Part shown: positions 63,124-64,000 of the stretch, piece by piece
Layout: each line of letters begins with the position of its first letter
Position numbering within the stretch: the stretch's first letter is position 1
Origin: Butyrivibrio fibrisolvens
GTDB taxonomy: Bacteria; Bacillota; Clostridia; Lachnospirales; Lachnospiraceae
DNA length: 64,000 nt
NCBI RefSeq assembly: GCF_023206215.1
Contig: NZ_CP065800.1
Coordinates: 3,782,001 to 3,846,000, forward strand
Direction: 5' to 3'
The notes under the pieces: generated by a model
Told to the model about the DNA's origin: nothing
Databases searched by the model: none
Seen by the model: the letters and a program-made list of their open reading frames with translations, nothing else
Made by a program: the position numbers and the translations under genes

Positions 63124-64000
63124 TTACTTAAAGTACTCTACACCTGACTTAAAGATCTTAAGATCCTGCTCACCGTAGATATTAACAGCTACGCCCTTGC
63201 CACGACGCTCTGCATGGCACATCTTACCAAGACATCTTCCGTCAGGAGATGTGATACCTTCGATAGCTCTGTAGGATCCGTTGATGTTCCATTCGCTGTC
63301 CATAGAGATGTTGCCATCTACATCGCAGTACTGGAATGCAACCTGACCGTTTGCAAACAGATCATCAATAACATTTTCAGGAGCAACGAATCTTCCTTCA
63401 CCGTGTGAAGCAGGGTTTGTATATACTCCGCCAAGCTTTGCTTCCTGGAGCCATGGGCTCTTATTGGATACAACCTTGAGGTATGCCATCTTGGAGATGT
63501 GACGTCCTATTGTATTGAATGTCAGTGTAGGTGAATCTACGTTCTGACCTGTGATCTTGCCGTTTGGTACAAGTCCAAGCTTGATGACAGCCTGGAATCC
63601 GTTACAGATACCAAGTACAAGTCCGTCTCTTTCGTTGAGGAGCTTTTCTACAGCTTCTTTGATCTTAGCATTCTGGAATGCTGTTGCAAAGAACTTAGCT
63701 GATCCATCCGGTTCATCGCCTGCTGAGAATCCGCCTGGGAACATGATGATCTGTGCCTTTTCAATTGACTTTTCAAACTCTTCAACTGATTCGTAGATAT
63801 CCTGTGCATTCTGGTTTCTGAATATCTTGATATCTACATCAGCGCCTGCTGCCTTAAAAGCTGCTGCAGAGTCGTACTCACAGTTACTTCCCGGGAATAC
63901 AGGAATGAATACTGTAGGCTTTGCAACTTTGTTCTTGCATACATATATATCTTTTGTATCATAAAGCTTTGTTTCGATAACAGTCTCGTCATCTCCTGCT
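63124..64000 (-). CDS. purL: Phosphoribosylformylglycinamidine synthase, C-terminal part (5' end cut by window)
   Basis: The frame is open to the right edge and represents the C-terminal glutaminase domain of the large single-chain PurL used by many clostridia. It makes FGAM in purine synthesis. Visible marks: VFIPVFPGSNCEYDSAAAF, IIMFPGGFSAGDEPDGSA, the nucleophile Cys in LVLGICNGFQAVIKLG, and the NPASHGEGRF block with the His. The first Met of the short frame is internal, so the true gene is much longer and starts outside the window. Confidence 0.95.
   Translation of the reverse strand, partial: AGDDETVIETKLYDTKDIYVCKNKVAKPTVFIPVFPGSNCEYDSAAAFKAAGADVDIKIFRNQNAQDIYESVEEFEKSIEKAQIIMFPGGFSAGDEPDGSAKFFATAFQNAKIKEAVEKLLNERDGLVLGICNGFQAVIKLGLVPNGKITGQNVDSPTLTFNTIGRHISKMAYLKVVSNKSPWLQEAKLGGVYTNPASHGEGRFVAPENVIDDLFANGQVAFQYCDVDGNISMDSEWNINGSYRAIEGITSPDGRCLGKMCHAERRGKGVAVNIYGEQDLKIFKSGVEYFK

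Overview
The window looks like chromosomal DNA of a low-GC, anaerobic clostridium of the family Lachnospiraceae, with Butyrivibrio or Pseudobutyrivibrio as the best guess. Evidence: strong AGGAGG-type ribosome sites, an oxygen-sensitive class III ribonucleotide reductase, Clostridia-type gene neighbourhoods (DUF1385-prmC-prfA, cysS-mrnC-rlmB), a DUF5721-like protein and NrdR boxes. The genus is inferred, not shown. About 63 protein genes, most on the minus strand, and one tRNA can be supported. Both ends cut through genes: a GerMN lipoprotein on the left and purL on the right.

Layout. 1-5.3 kb: response regulator, sensor kinase and GerMN lipoprotein (a WalRK-like unit), a ComEA/SLBB lipoprotein and a solute-binding protein. 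5.3-12.5 kb: arginine biosynthesis, with argC-GNAT-argJ-argB-argD on the minus strand and argG divergent; both promoters carry the same TTGCATTAT motif over the -35 box, probably for ArgR. 12.8-16 kb: small regulators (LytTR regulator, DegV, Hpt). 16-25.6 kb: translation and housekeeping genes (prfA, prmC, DUF1385, rpmE, rlmB, mrnC, cysS, ispF) with azlCD and alaX. 25.8-35.2 kb: CarD-type regulator, acetyltransferase, a Pro/Glu-rich repeat protein, the AMMECR1/MEMO/radical-SAM pair, YitT and an ABC exporter. 35.4-36.9 kb: a small accessory patch (two-TM protein, DUF6896-like protein, orphan VbhA-like antitoxin) beside tRNA-Met.

37-52.3 kb: MATE pump, argS, a polyamine-type cluster (queH-speD-DUF4178-membrane SpeE-like), an rRNA-methylase-like gene, nrdG-nrdD under NrdR boxes with NrdD fused to a glutaredoxin-like domain, a divergent PAP2 protein, and a metal-efflux operon (HMA chaperone, CPC-type ATPase, ArsR sensor) with a visible promoter and operator. 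52.5-58.4 kb: an AT-rich accessory region with small unknown genes, a Nif11-like leader-peptide gene overlapping a 31-bp perfect inverted repeat, a three-gene unit ending in a lipoprotein, a 292-bp palindromic element with 19-bp perfect terminal inverted repeats, and an AAA ATPase/nuclease gene. 58.4-64 kb: carB, carA and the end of purL, which with the arg genes link carbamoyl phosphate to arginine, pyrimidine and purine synthesis.

No CRISPR array, rRNA, transposase or complete prophage was seen. The least explained parts are the palindrome beside the ATPase, the Nif11-like inverted repeat, and the SpeD-DUF4178-SpeE-like cluster.
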